Source: Hirundichthys speculiger (lineage: Eukaryota > Chordata > Actinopteri > Beloniformes > Exocoetidae). From it: DNA of 64,000 bases. Shown here piece after piece: positions 35,578 to 46,845 of this stretch. Position 1 is the stretch's first letter; every line of letters starts with the position of its first letter. The notes under the pieces were generated by a model. That model saw only the letters and a program-made list of their open reading frames with translations. It ran no database searches and was not told the DNA's origin. Made by a program: the position numbers and the translations under genes. The stretch spans positions 157,501 through 221,500 of the forward strand of contig JAGFBZ010000341.1 in the NCBI GenBank assembly GCA_018398805.1, in the 5' to 3' direction.

Positions 35578-36330
35578 CTCTAGAACCGCCAGGGGGGTCA
35601 TTTTCAAATGCTTGTATTTCCGTTAAAATAAAACCCCTACATCTGTAAGTTCATGACTTTTCCTAAAATGGATTTATTAATCATTCAGTGGATTTTGGTG
35701 AGTGTGTGATGAAAAGAGAAATTAATATGACCATTTATACCTGGAACTGCCGAGGGGGGTCATTTTTACCCCCTCATATAAACGCTGTATACAGCTGCCA
35801 CTTTTTGCGCAACGCCCCTCCCGCTACTCCCTGTTGCTTAGCAACGCTCAAACTTTGTGGCGTCATCACACTTTGGCAACTATTGTCGTCACTGAATCTT
35901 TCAAACAAACAGCAATAAAGCTGGGACTGTGGACTCCACGAGGGGTAGCGCGCAGCGTTAATCCGTTTTACGAAAAATTATTAAAATGTCTGTTAACATC
36001 TGAAATCTGTTGTTTTGTATTGTAAATAGTCTGTCATTCGATCGCTGTTGTTTTAGTGTTTGTGTTAGCATACAGCTCCTACAGTTTGTTGATGAATGTA
36101 TGAATGAGAGGGCGCAGCGTTCGGCCACGTAGAAAAAAGCTAGCAAAAATATTCATTTTAAACACTTATTTTGACAAGTGTCCATTATTATTTCAGAAAT
36201 ATTCAGGAATTAGCCACTTCACAACTTCTCGAAATGACATCTCAGCATCGCTGACGCTGTTGCAACAATGCGGGTCAAAATGACCGCCCTCGGCGGTTCT
36301 AGGAAGTTTGGAATGTTGGCGGTTCTAGTG
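35578..36330. mobile_element. PiggyBac-type MITE
   Basis: It is flanked by TTAA at 35574-35577 and 36331-36334. The left end is CTCTAGAACCGCC and the right end is GGCGGTTCTAGTG, an inverted repeat with one change. Subterminal GGGGGTCATTTTTACC and GGTCAAAATGACCGCC are the usual motifs of this fish piggyBac group. It is 753 bp with no transposase frame. Confidence 0.9.
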
Positions 36331-36334
36331 TTAA

Positions 36335-37142
36335 AACGATGGAACGGGTCAAGGGTCATTCAGGCTCCACAACGCTGGTTGGTTTTTAGAACAGTGAAGG
36401 AGGTGAACTTGGACAGGAACGTTAGCATTAAGATGCTACTTTGGTGGATCCTGGTGATCAGATGTAATCTCAGACACTGGAGGATCTTTTCTTTTATATT
36501 TGGTACCCTGAACAGAAAATTGACCATATTCTTTTTCTAAATCCGTGAACAGTTTCTGAACCAAATTTAGAAAAAGCGAGAAGCAGTGGAGAATTTTTAA
36601 ACAGAATAAGGAACAAATCTGCCCGTTACTTCACTTTGGGAAGACCGTCCTCGCAGCGAGGGCGTCCTCAGGTGAAAAAAAACGACCTGTGTTGGTGCTT
36701 CCCTCCTGATAAACCTCCTGCTGGATTCATGTCTGCAGACTCTGCAGGGGTCCGTCACAGTTTCCATCGATGAGACAGTCGGTATCATCTTCAGCACCGG
36801 TCCAGTGTTGTCGTTTGTTTTCAGTGGGACTCTGACCAGCTTCCTGCTGGTGTCTTGGCTGATATCTTTTATCTATTTATTTATTTGTCTTTTGAACATA
36901 TATGAGCTATACAGTCCTTTTCATAATGATATGAATAATTATACAATGATATATCAAACAGATTTATCAGAAAAGAAAAAAATAAAAAAAAATTTATGAA
37001 TACAGGCAGTAATAGCCTGACGTTTTGTATGTTTTATAACGTTGAGATTGTTTTTTTATGTTCAAAAAAAGGAGTAGAGGGAAGCTTAAGCTTATGAAAT
37101 CCCTACCCCCTTTACATGTTTAACATGGTCATTAATTTTGCT
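36335..37142. other. Unclassified stretch
   Basis: No gene or element end was recognised. AT-rich from 36850 onward. Confidence 0.4.
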
Positions 37143-37230
37143 TAATATAATATAATATAATATAATATAATAATATAATATAATATAATATAATATATAA
37201 TATAATATAATATAATATAATATAATATAA
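37143..37230. repeat. (TAATA)n microsatellite
   Basis: Pentanucleotide TATAA/TAATA repeats with two phase slips. Confidence 0.95.
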
Positions 37231-37445
37231 AAACAAAACATGATATCTAATTTCTGGATTTGTTATCAATTACTCCTTACTGTACTTGTCTAATGTGTCT
37301 TTTTTTGAGCAGTTTTTTAATTGGGCCACATGTTTGCTTTCTTTGATATTATTAGGTAATGTATTCCAACACAGACAAATTGACTAAGTCAATAATTTCA
37401 ATGTTTGTCATTTTAAAAATAAGTTATTGGTGTGTTCATAATAGT

Positions 37446-37562
37446 ATCGTATTTTCTGGACTATAAGCCGCACCTGAATATAAGCCGCACCCATTAAAAT
37501 ATAAACTAAATATATATTTTGTCACATATAAGCCACACCGGACTATAAGCCACCGGTATCCA
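37446..37562. repeat. Dispersed 'ATAAGCCGCAC' element fragment
   Basis: TTTTCTGGACTATAAGCCGC is repeated in diverged form three times within about 110 bp. This is a familiar DNA-transposon-derived terminus in fish and reptiles. No partner end was found. Confidence 0.55.
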
Positions 37563-37662
37563 GGCTAAGAAATAAGATATTTATATTGAAAGATTTTGTA
37601 CCATAAGTGTTTATTCATATACCTGAACTGATTTTTCCTCCTCCTGTGTACTGAACCCCCCC

Positions 37663-37663
<1 letters not shown>

Positions 37664-37699
<36 letters not shown>
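37664..37699. repeat. C36 run within a longer C-rich tract
   Basis: The tract 37656-37707 is C5-CC-A-C36-A-C7. Confidence 0.97.
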
Positions 37700-38063
37700 A
37701 CCCCCCCAGTTTATATAAGGAAAAAAAATGCATACAGTACAGTGTATACAGTGTTGTATACCATGAATTTAGTTTTTTTTATATATATATATATATATTT
37801 AATGAAAGTTTATTTGCATCAAACCACATCAAACCATCTTGGCTTCACATAGACGTCTTCTGATCGTTCCAGTCCTCAGGGGTCACTTTAGATCTCTGAT
37901 CACCCTGGAGCGGATCCTTGAGTCTTTGTTTTCTTCCAGGTCTTTCTGGTTTCAGTGTTTCACACGATCTTAACTGAACAGCCTCATTTTCTTTCACTCC
38001 TCAAAGTTCCCTCCTCTCCAGTCAACTCTTTAATCGCCGTGCGCTCGTGTGACATCCCCGTCC
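37700..38063. other. Unclassified stretch
   Basis: No gene was recognised. A short AT run lies at 37780-37800. Confidence 0.4.
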
Positions 38064-38071
38064 CATCAGCT

Positions 38072-38755
38072 CAGCGTTGCCAGGCGTACGATAATTATCG
38101 TATTTGTACGATAATTTGGCCCTCTGTACGATGTACGATCAATGATAAAAAAAAAAGTCCAAATGTACGATAATTTGACCATTTCAAATTATTTCCTGCT
38201 GCAACTGTCTGCAGGAGAGTTTTTTCTGAACCCTGAAGGCATCTGTTCCCATGTGACTCATTTCCAGCCAATCGTGTTCTGCTGAGCAGGAGATCCGCAT
38301 GTTTGTCTCAGAACAACGAGCATGATAGGCTGAATAGTCAACTGCGCCCCACGAGACGCTCACAGTCAGGACCAGATCAGGAAGTCGAGCGAGTGAGATT
38401 TAAACCGAGTTTAATCAGAAGAGAAAAAGCAAGGGAAAAAATTAGTCGCCAAAATGGCCTCCAGGCCTCATAATTTGTCTCTTAGTTCCCACCTCTCATT
38501 TGTTTTTGGGGGACACATTAGTCTAACGCAGCTGTGAGTTGGGACTGATGTGGTCCTGTTAACCTATTTCGTACTGATGCCTCGAAGCTGTGAGTTAGCT
38601 GTGATGCTATTGATCACTAGAGTGATTATATTTGACTATAGCGCATCATTGGGCTTGTTATTTTGGTTGTGACAGATGTACGATAATTTTCCTCCAAACA
38701 TGGTAATTTTGAGTCTCTGGTACGATAATCCTACATTTCCCACCTGGCAACGCTG
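38072..38755. mobile_element. hAT non-autonomous element with CAGCGTTGCCAG ends
   Basis: The left end is CAGCGTTGCCAGGCG and the right end is CACCTGGCAACGCTG. The flanks CATCAGCT (38064-38071) and CGTCAGCT (38756-38763) match at 7 of 8. GTACGATAAT words recur near both ends. No transposase frame was seen. Confidence 0.9.
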
Positions 38756-38763
38756 CGTCAGCT

Positions 38764-39957
38764 CGTCATTCATTTTCTGGAGCCGTGGATCGGTTGACGC
38801 CGACGCGTCGGTTTTCTTTTGTGGAGGAAGATGTAATAATTAGCCAACACTTCCTCTGGGCCGCGGTGACTCATTTGGCCGTGCCAGTCCACGTATCGGG
38901 TTGCTAATGCCTTTCAGCCGCTGATGTATTTGACGGCGGGCGCAGCCGTCTGTTGAGGACGGGGACATTAATATTTACCAACCTTGAGGGGGGGTCACGT
39001 CTGAACGGACCGGGGGCATCTTCAATAAAACATGTCACGGCCACAGAAAGCTCTGCACCATGACGTCTGCCGCGGACACGAGAGGATTTACGGCGGGAGC
39101 ACATTTTATTAATCCTTAAGCCGCATTTGTGTGAGTTGTCTCGGTGAAAGGAACCCGGCCCTCGTGGGCGCTTTAATGGCGGCGGCGTAATCCACTTATG
39201 TCAGGTGAACAGGATAAATCAATAAGCTATAAAGCTCCGGTTTGCTTATTTTACAGGCTGAAACAGGAAGATTATTTAACAGGCCAGTAAAATAAATAAA
39301 TAAATAAATAAAACTGGCCTGTTCTGCATCTGAAGATGTAAAAGCTTTTAAGAAGGAAGCCATCAAAGTTTAATAATGCACGCTTTCAAACAAAGGGTTA
39401 ATGTAGCGTCATGGATTCGATGTTCTCAGGAAAGTGCTGACCGCCATCCACATGTGGCGTTCAGGGACCTCCGACACCGGAAGACGTAGCGGCGTCGCTG
39501 CATCATGTGACCGCGTGGTTCCTTGATGTGACCTCAAATCAGAAAATAACAAACCTTTATTGTTCTTTTATTTACTTTGACCTCAACTTCTTTATTTTAT
39601 TTTATTTTTAATTTTCACAGACTTTATAAGATGTTTTAATAATCTCATTCTCATTTTTATGGATATACATCTGTTTTTCCTTTTTGGACACAGATTATTT
39701 TTTAAAAGTTGCTACAGGGTAATTTAGAGCTCGTTAAACGTTATTTATGCATATTCGTCCAACCGGCGGCGTATGTGTTCTCAGCGCCTTAACCGTCACC
39801 GAAGCCTGAAGTGCTGCCACTTCTTCTTCACTGTTTTCAAGCCACATAGAAAGATTGACGGTTGTATGAGGAACTATCATGGGATATAAACGGACCAGAT
39901 AAGACGCCACATTTTCTTCCCATGGCTTAATTATCATATTTTCAGCCCATCTATATC
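38764..39957. other. Gene-free stretch; 38764-39240 possible conserved non-coding DNA
   Basis: The first 480 bp are single-copy-looking and GC-balanced. An (AAAT)n run lies near 39290-39320. The hAT at 38072 is inserted at the edge of this island. Confidence 0.3.
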
Positions 39958-41378
39958 TAGGGTTACCAACCGTCCCGATTTGCCCGGGACATCCCGTTTT
40001 TTAGATGAATTTTATTTGCCCCGTGAAGAACTGCTCTCGTCCCGCATTTCAATCATAGTCTTGACAGCATTTTTTAATGGAATGTTTATGAAGCATTTCG
40101 TCCAGTGATAGACTGCTGATTGATGACACATTATAAACAGGGAGTTTTGATAGGCTACTATGCCCCAAAACTCAACGTTTACAAAGTATATTGTCCAATG
40201 ATAACAGACTGGTGTATGATGACACATTCTGATCAGGGAACTGTGATAGGCTACGCCAACCTGCATGTATACGTTGCTATGGGAGACGGTTGTAATCAGT
40301 GAAGTTTACTGAGGGAAATGGATGAACCAGCTAAAAAAAGAGGCTTTGCAGCTATAACAAGGATGGGAAACAAAAAGGTCGTGGGTTAAAGCCACTACAG
40401 ACCCTAGAAGAGCATTTTGTACTTTATGCCGCCGCGAGATATCGATTGGCCATGGTGGCGAGCACGACTTATCCCGTCATGAAGACACCGAGTGTCATAA
40501 AAAGGCTGTGCTAGCAAAAGGAGCAAGCATTATCACTTCATTCTTCGCCGCATCTACTGCTGAAATTGACAACAGTTCTGCAAGCGAGGTGTCCTAAATA
40601 TACCACACCATGAAACACGGCCACAGCTATAACAGCGCTGACTGCACCGTGAAATTAAACGGGGCTTTATTTCAAGACTCGAGTGTCGCTAAGAAGATGC
40701 AGTTGGGAAGAACCAAAGCGGAGATGATCACCATGAATGTGTTGGGTCCAAGCACTGTGGGGAAAATAGTCTCCGATCTTTCTTCAGGTGATGGTGAGCC
40801 CCTTTATTTTTCACTCGCTAGCGATGCCTCTAACAAGGGAAACAGAAAAATGTTTCCAGTGTGTGTGAGCTACTTTTCCGCGTCGGATGGCGTGATGTCC
40901 AAGTTGTTGGATTTCTACGAAAACAGCGACGAATTTGCGAATGGCATACATAAGGCTCTCCTTTCCTGTCTTGACACATATGGTCTTAATGTTGAAAACA
41001 TCACCGCATATGCCGCCGACAATGCAAATGTTAACTTCAGAAAGCACCATTCTGTCTACAAATTGCTCACCAGCGTAAACGATGGCATTCTAAAAGCTAA
41101 CTGCCCGGCCCATGTTGCACACAAGTTTTGTACAACATTTTGTGTGCAACATGCATAATTTATTTCACAAAATTATCCTGAAATTAGTAGGATTGTGGTC
41201 TGGATAAGAAAACATAATCATTTCTGGCATGGGTTGGGTGGCAAGACGTCACTCTTTTCAATGCCTTAAAAGGCAGGAAATGGCATCTAAGAAACACAAA
41301 ATTTTTTGGGGGAGGACCCCCCAGACCCCCCGTCCAAAAAATGTCCCTCTTTCCAGCTTCAGGGAGTTGGCAACTCTA
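39958..41378 (+). mobile_element. hAT transposon with partial transposase
   Basis: The left end is TAGGGTTACCAACCGTCCCG and the right end is GAGTTGGCAACTCTA. An exact 8-bp duplication TCTATATC lies at 39950-39957 and 41379-41386. It carries a BED-type finger and the first part of a transposase core, so it is a deletion derivative of an autonomous copy. Confidence 0.93.
40418..41158 (+). pseudogene. hAT transposase, 5' half with one in-frame stop
   Basis: From 40418 one frame reads CTLCRREISIGHGGEHDLSR followed by His residues spaced as in a BED zinc finger. A single TAA interrupts it near 40599. The same frame then continues 182 codons from 40610 to 41158. That part includes SLASDASNKGNRKMFPVCVS, which carries the first catalytic aspartate region of hAT transposases, and AADNANVNFRKHHSVYKLL followed by CPAHVAHKFC, the conserved insertion-domain region. 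The third catalytic residue and the hATC dimerisation domain are deleted. The uninterrupted 182 codons suggest relatively recent decay. It lies inside hAT ends, so it is not a domesticated host gene. Confidence 0.88.
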
Positions 41379-41574
41379 TCTATATCCCATGTGGACCCCA
41401 CGTACGGCTCAAATATAAAAGACGAGGGTGCCGTAGATCAGGTGTGAAGCGTGTTTAGAGCTGAAAATACATCAAGGATGTTACTTCAAACAGGTGACTG
41501 TAATGAGTCTCTGAGGAACAAAGACAGACAAGAAGAATTAACAAATGTGCGGGAAAATCCTTAAAATAAACATA

Positions 41575-43065
41575 CAGGTCCTTATGAAAGTATTCGGCCC
41601 CTTTGAACTTTTCAACCTTTTGACACATTTCAGGCCTCAAACATAAAGATATAAAATTTACATTTTTTGTCAAGAATCAACAACCAGTGGGACACAATCA
41701 TGAAGTGGAACTAAATTTATTGGATATTTTAGACTTTTTTTACAAATAAAAAACTAAAAAGTAGGGCGTGTACGTAATAATATTGGGCCCCTTTAGTTTC
41801 AGAGCACCAAACTGAGTCCAGAAGTTCAGTATTGATCTCTGAATGATCCAATGTTGTCCTGAATGACTGATGATGATCAATAGAATCCACCTGTGTGTAA
41901 TCAAGTCTCCGTATAAATGCACCTGCTCTGTGATCGTCTCAGGGTTCTGGTTAAAGCTCAGAGAGCATCATGAAGACCAGGGAACACACCAGGCAGGTCC
42001 CAGATACTGTTGTGGAGAAGTTTAAAGCTGGATGTGGATACAAAAAGATTCCCCAGATTTAAACATCTGAAGGAGCTCTGAGCAAGCAATCATACTGAAA
42101 TGGAAGGAGAATCAGACCACTGCAGATCTACCAAGACCCGGCCGTCCCTCTAAACTTTCATCTGGAACAAGGAGAAGACTGATCAGAGATGCAGCCAAGA
42201 GGCCCATGATCACTCTGGATGAACTGATCTACAGCTGAGGTGGGACAGTCTGTCCAGAGGACGACAATCAGTCCTACACTGGACAAATCTGGCCTTTATG
42301 GAAGAGTGGCAAGAAGAGAGACATTTCTCAAAGAGATCCATAAAAAGTCTGGTTTAAAGTTTCCCACAAGCCACCTGGAGACTCACCAAACATGTGGAAG
42401 AAGGAGCTGGTCAGATGAAACCAAAATCAAACTTTTACCCACAATGCAAAAGGATATGTTTGGAGTAAAAGCAATATAGCTCATCACACAGTCCACCAAC
42501 GACGTCTACAGAGCAGGGGTGAAGGTACCACAGTCCACCAACGACGTCTACAGAGCAGGGGTGAAGGTACCACAGTCCACCAATGACGTCTACAGAGCAG
42601 GGGTGAAGGTACCACAGTCCACCAACGACGTCTACAGAGCAGGGGTGAAGGTACCACAGTCCACCAATGACGTCTACAGAGCAGGGTGAAGGTACCACAG
42701 TCCACCAACGACGTCTACAGAGCAGAGGTGAAGGTACCACAGTCCACCAATGACGTCTACAGAGCAGGGTGAAGGTACCACAGTCCACCAACGACGTCTA
42801 CAGAGCAGGGGTGAAGGTACCACAGTCCACCAATGACGTCTACAGAGCAGGGTGAAGGTACCACAGTCCACCAACGACGTCTACAGAGCAGGGGTGAAGG
42901 TACCACAGTCCACCAACGACGTCTACAGAGCAGAGGTGAAGGGACCACAGTCCACCAACGACGTCTTCAGAGCAAGGATACTGTGTGTTTCAGGACTTCA
43001 TCAGGGAAAAGTGGAACTTTTTAGACTGGTCAAGTCGATCACCTGATGTTCTGCCCTCAATAAAA
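41575..43065 (+). mobile_element. Tc1-like transposon with truncated transposase and internal minisatellite
   Basis: TA at 41573-41574 precedes CAGGTCCTTATGAAAGTATT, a fish Tc1-like terminus. Broken frames then give MKTREHTRQVPDTVVEKFKA near 41970, PRPGRPSKLSSGTRRRLIRD (the paired-like DNA-binding domain with its GRPS hook) near 42140, and RSWSDETKIKLL near 42410, the first catalytic D region. A 42-bp minisatellite follows, and a piece encoding a DWSSRSPD-like word near 43025-43050, matching the SQSPDLNP block. The right terminus was not found. Confidence 0.85.
42490..42965 (+). repeat. 42-bp minisatellite inside a Tc1-like transposase
   Basis: The unit contains CAGTCCACCAACGACGTCTA, then CAGAGCAGGGGTGAAGGTACCA. 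It is 42 bp (14 codons), about 11 copies, some shortened to 41 bp by loss of one G. It interrupts the Tc1 reading frame between the first D block and the SPD block. Confidence 0.95.
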
Positions 43066-43069
43066 GATG

Positions 43070-43680
43070 TTTGATAAAAGCTTAAAAAAAGAAATTCATA
43101 ACAATTTGTGATTAAACATTTGATAATTAATTAGTTGTATTTCATGTTAAAAGTACAAGCTAAAAAGAGAGATTTCTATTCGGTATTAGTTTACCTGTAC
43201 TTTCTTGTAATGGCATAGTCTTTTGCTGCAATGTATTCTGGGTAAAAGGAACTCCAGAGAACGTGTTGTCAGTAAGCCTGTCCATTCATGTCCAACCTGC
43301 TCCTGTGTCTTACATCTCACCCTAACCTCCGAAAGCAATGGCTGTAAGTTCAATATATGTTTTGTAGCTAATGGAATAAGATTGTATAATTTTTATTGGT
43401 TTTATAAACTCTCTTAGAGATCGTTTTTGTACATGTTTATTGCCAGGAAATAGACCTAGCCCATACGTTCCACTTGGCTGTTGAAACAGCTGTTCTGTAG
43501 TAGCATAACAAATAAGGACTGCAACAGTTTGGAGATGTTGATGGGTCGCAGGCTTCAGGCTGTTATTGACAGCAAGGGTTACACCACCAAATATTAATGT
43601 TAATGTGCATCTCTGGACTCATGTTGTGTAGAGGGAAGAGGTTTCATAGAGTATCAGTAAATATTAGGGTGAAAAAAAAA
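43070..43680. other. Unclassified AT-rich stretch
   Basis: No gene was recognised. Confidence 0.4.
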
Positions 43681-43689
43681 AACCACCTT

Positions 43690-44275
43690 GACATTTGGAG
43701 TCCTGCAGGGATCAGTTCTCGGGCCCCTCGCCATCAGTCTGGTCTTCCTCTTCCATGTTCTTCAGCACTATGAAGCTTCTTATCACTGCTATGGAGATGA
43801 TGCTTAGGTCTGAAGACCAAATGACTGCGGTCCCATAAACTTATGTCAGTGATTTAAGGAAGTAAACAACTGGATACAAAAAAAAACAAACCTTCCTTCA
43901 GCTGCACCAAGATAAAACTGAAATAACTGCCAACAATAAAAATGAAAACCAAGGACCATTTAAAGGACCCAGATGAGGGTCTTAAATTGAGGGGCCCACA
44001 TGAAAACTGTAACTAGGTCACCTTTCTGACATCATCTAAAATCAGCTGAAATGAAGAACAATATGTGAAAGTAGGATGTAGTGAATCTCATCGATGCTTT
44101 TATCTCATGTAGGGTAGATTATAGTCATGCACTCTTTACTGGCCTCCAGAATTTATTATTATTAGCATCAGACATTTACAACTCATTTAATATGCTGCAG
44201 CAAGAACGCTGATAAAACACCCAGAAGAGGGACCGGATCACTCCAATACTTAGATCCTCTTCTTTGCTCTGAATG
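43690..44275 (+). pseudogene. LINE (L2/Rex-like) reverse transcriptase 3' fragment
   Basis: Broken frames give FGVLQGSVLGPLA and HYEASYHCYGDDA, matching the RT motifs GVPQGSVLGPLLF and YADD. Downstream are HVRVDYSHALFTGL (compare SRLDYCNSLLTGL) near 44100, and LQLI..AAARTLIKHPEEGP near 44180-44230 (compare LQLVQNAAARVL). The order and spacing fit the C-terminal third of an L2- or Rex-type LINE ORF2. The Y-x-D-D aspartates are present as YGDD, but stops break the frame. Confidence 0.8.
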
Positions 44276-44618
44276 ACCAGGGTACCAGGTAAAGCAGAAG
44301 GTGCGCTTTGATGGTCTGGAGAAGTTTTACGAGGCCTGAAGTGTTGGCATGCACCTCCCTGACCAGGAACAGCCCTGCAGGAAACAGTTTTAGGGGCTTC
44401 GTCTGTGCTGAGACGTGTCTCTGTCGTGGGTTAGGAACTCAGAACACCTAAGAACAACTTCTGGGTGCCAGGGGGCCAAACTGGGGGCCTAAGCTGCCGA
44501 CTGGCTGTAGTCGGACCACCGTTTCTGATCCGGCCCAGCCACAGGGGGCTCAGTTCTGCTCAACTAGAGCTCGCTTCGGTCCTGGCAGTCCTCATTTGAA
44601 AGGAGGACAGATTTTTAT
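44276..44618. other. Unclassified stretch
   Basis: It may be the 3' continuation of the LINE copy. No poly-A tail or duplication was seen. Confidence 0.35.
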
Positions 44619-45250
44619 CAGTGGCGTCCAACTCCAGTCCTGGAGGGCTGCTGTCCTGCAGGTTGAGTCACATGAACGGGTCGTTGACAGACCTGGATGA
44701 CAAGCTGACGGTGATCCACTCATTAGAATCAGGTGAGTTGTGTCATGGCCTGGGTCGCCATGGCAGCCCTGTGTGTGTCTGTGTCTGTCAAGTTGGCATC
44801 TCTCCCTGTCTTTAGTGCTTCCTGTTTTACTTTGAAGGTGTGTCTTGTCTCTATTGTTTTCTGCTTTGCTTCCTTCCCCTCGTTACCCTGATTCCCTGCA
44901 CCTGCCTCTCGTTTGTTCCTCTGTGTATTTAAGTCCTGTCATTTTTCCCAGTTCTCTGTGGGTCCATTATCGTGAGTATGTGTTTTGCAGTCCTGTATGT
45001 TTCCCTCTCGTCTCCTGGATTATTATAAGTTATGTTTTTGCATTTTGACTTTTTTGTGTTTTTGATCCATTGCGACTTTTTTTGTTTTTTGGATCATTTT
45101 GGATGTTTGTGTTTTTTGGTAATAAACCTTTTTCCTTTTTGAGATCTCCTGCTCTTTGGTCCTCTTTCAAACGCTGCAAACATGACAAGTTGTGTCAGGG
45201 AAACATCTGAGACCTGCAGGACAGCGGCCCTGGAGGACGGAGTTTGGGTC
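44619..45250. mobile_element. Inverted-repeat element (TCCAACTCCAGTCCTGGAGG) split by an LTR
   Basis: The left arm is CCAACTCCAGTCCTGGAGGG then CTGCTGTCCTGCAGG. The right arm, inverted, is CAAACTCCGTCCTCCAGGGC then CGCTGTCCTGCAGG. This is a common fish repeat terminus. No target duplication was identified. The solo LTR 44741-45187 is inserted inside. Confidence 0.7.
44741..45187 (+). mobile_element. Solo LTR of an LTR retrotransposon
   Basis: A 447-bp block starts TGTCATGG and ends ACATGACA (TG...CA with inverted TGTCATG). It is flanked by an exact 5-bp duplication AGTTG at 44736-44740 and 45188-45192. Inside, GTGTATTTAAGTCC could serve as the promoter region and AATAAA at about 45121 as the polyadenylation signal, so it is probably in plus orientation. 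No internal retroviral-type coding region is present. The Gypsy class is likely from similar fish LTRs, but not proven. Confidence 0.85.
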
Positions 45251-45578
45251 AGGTCAGGACTGGCTGAGCTCAGCTGATGTAGGTGTTGGTGGATCTGCAT
45301 GAACTTTAGTTTTCATGATCAGAAACTCCTCTCATTGGCTTCTAGTCCCAGTTGACCAGAGCATCTTTTTTATCACAAACACTGTTTTTTTATTTATTTT
45401 TCATTACCTCTATTTATTCATTTGACTCTTGTTAGGATTGTAGAATTAACTCAGAACAGTTAAAACTTTGTGACGGGGAGGGATGCTGTTTCCATTTGTT
45501 GACCGGGTTTCTCAGCTCAGGTTTATGACTTAATTACTGCAACATCCTCCCGACCCCCACCAACAGTTTGCAGCCCCC

Positions 45579-46271
45579 TAGTGATGGGTCCAGCAACACC
45601 GATGCGTCGAGCTCAGAGAGCAACACCTGTGTCGGTACGCGTTTCGCCTTAAGAAAGTCACGTGACCGATACAGGTACTGTATTGAACTGACAGTGACGC
45701 GCCAAACTGTGTTTATAAGGAAGCGCATCTGTCGACGGGATGAACTGCCAAAAGAATCTCGGATCTTTTGTCACATGTCGTCAGAATCGGCAATCCGCAC
45801 CTCTCCCAGCTTGCCTTGCGGTTTCTTTGCACACCAGCATCATCTGTCCCATGTGAGAGGGTCTTTTCCAAAGCTGGAGAACTGTTGTCCGAAAAGCGGA
45901 ATAGACTAAAGTTCAAATCTTTGGAAAAACTTATTTTTTTAAATAAAAATCTATGAAAAAAGAAAATCAGTCCACAAGCATCTTCATTCACAAACACGGT
46001 CACTTCGATTTTCTAGTTGTGATACATGTATCTGTGTCTAAAGATATCAAAGATACTTTAAATTTAAATTCAGATATGCAATGATGCCATATACAATGCA
46101 ATGACTTATAATTTATTATTGCATACTTGGTCATATTGGTGTCAGTTGGGTCTGACGACTCAGTTGCCTGTAGGGACTTTTAATATCCAGCAGGTGTCAG
46201 TATTCAGTGACACAGTATCGATATGTTTCAATGAGGCGATGGGTCCATGAGGCGCCATGGACCCATCACTA
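45579..46271 (+). mobile_element. hAT deletion derivative
   Basis: The ends are TAGTGATGGGTCC and GGACCCATCACTA, perfectly inverted. An exact 8-bp duplication CAGCCCCC lies at 45571-45578 and 46272-46279. It keeps the transposase C-terminus. It lies inside dispersed repeat A. Confidence 0.94.
45768..45956 (+). pseudogene. hAT transposase C-terminal dimerisation domain (hATC)
   Basis: The frame reads PHLSQLALRFLCTPASSVPC followed by ERVFSKAGELLSEKRNRL and ends in a stop after LNKNL. ASSVPCERVFS.AG...S.KRNRL is the signature of the hATC domain. The N-terminal and catalytic parts are missing, although the C-terminus is intact to the stop. Confidence 0.9.
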
Positions 46272-46788
46272 CAGCCCCCTAGAAAAACAGTTTGTTTATT
46301 AACTCGGACTGTGACCATCTGGACAAAGAGCCATAAAACGCAGGAGAACAGGATCCGCCTTCTTTGGATCCTTAAAAGATGGACAGAATCTGATTCCAGG
46401 GTGCATTTCCTGGCATCTCCTCGTGGTGTCAAGAAGTGTACCAACGGCCGATTAAGATATTCTGCATGGCATAATAGTTCTTTGAATTCATGATTGTATT
46501 AAACTCTTTGTTTGACCTTTGGTTCTAGTCTTGTCATTAGGCACAAGATAAAAAAAAAAAAACACGGATACTTTCACTCTTGTCTTGCATCTTAGCTTTT
46601 TAGAGTTGTCGTTGCTTTCCTTCTGCAATCTTCGACGGTGCTTTGTCCAGCTCTCGTTTGGAAACGGTGGCGCATGAAACGTCTGCTTGACTTGCGGTAT
46701 CGGAGGTGAGACCGCCCGGGTCCGGGGGAGTCAGCTGACCCCCCAACAGGCCAAAACAGGGGGTTGAAGTACACTTTTCAGAAACCCC

Positions 46789-46845
46789 GAGGGTGACGCC
46801 ACAAAGGGTTTGTCCAGTTGTTTTAATACAGTCTATAGATCTGAC
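46789..46845 (+). repeat. Dispersed repeat fragment (TTTGTCCAG / ACAGTCTAT family)
   Basis: GGTGACGCCACAAAGGGTTT, then GTCCAGTTGTTTTAATACAG and TCTATAG, matches the fragments at 3848 and, inverted, at 25880. Confidence 0.65.

Larger units (their letters stand above)
45487..46555 (+). repeat. Dispersed repeat A, interrupted by a hAT element
   Basis: The left part (GGTTTATGACTTAATTACTG, CATCCTCCCGACCCC, CCAACAGTTTG) and the right part (GATATTCTGCATGGCATA, CATGATTGTATTAAACTCTT) are both found, in the same order and diverged, at 50960-51290. In that copy no hAT intervenes. The class is unknown. Confidence 0.7.

Noticed and set aside
40610..41158. Domesticated ZBED-type host gene
   Set aside because: The frame is enclosed by hAT termini and an exact 8-bp duplication, lacks the C-terminal domain and has an upstream in-frame stop.
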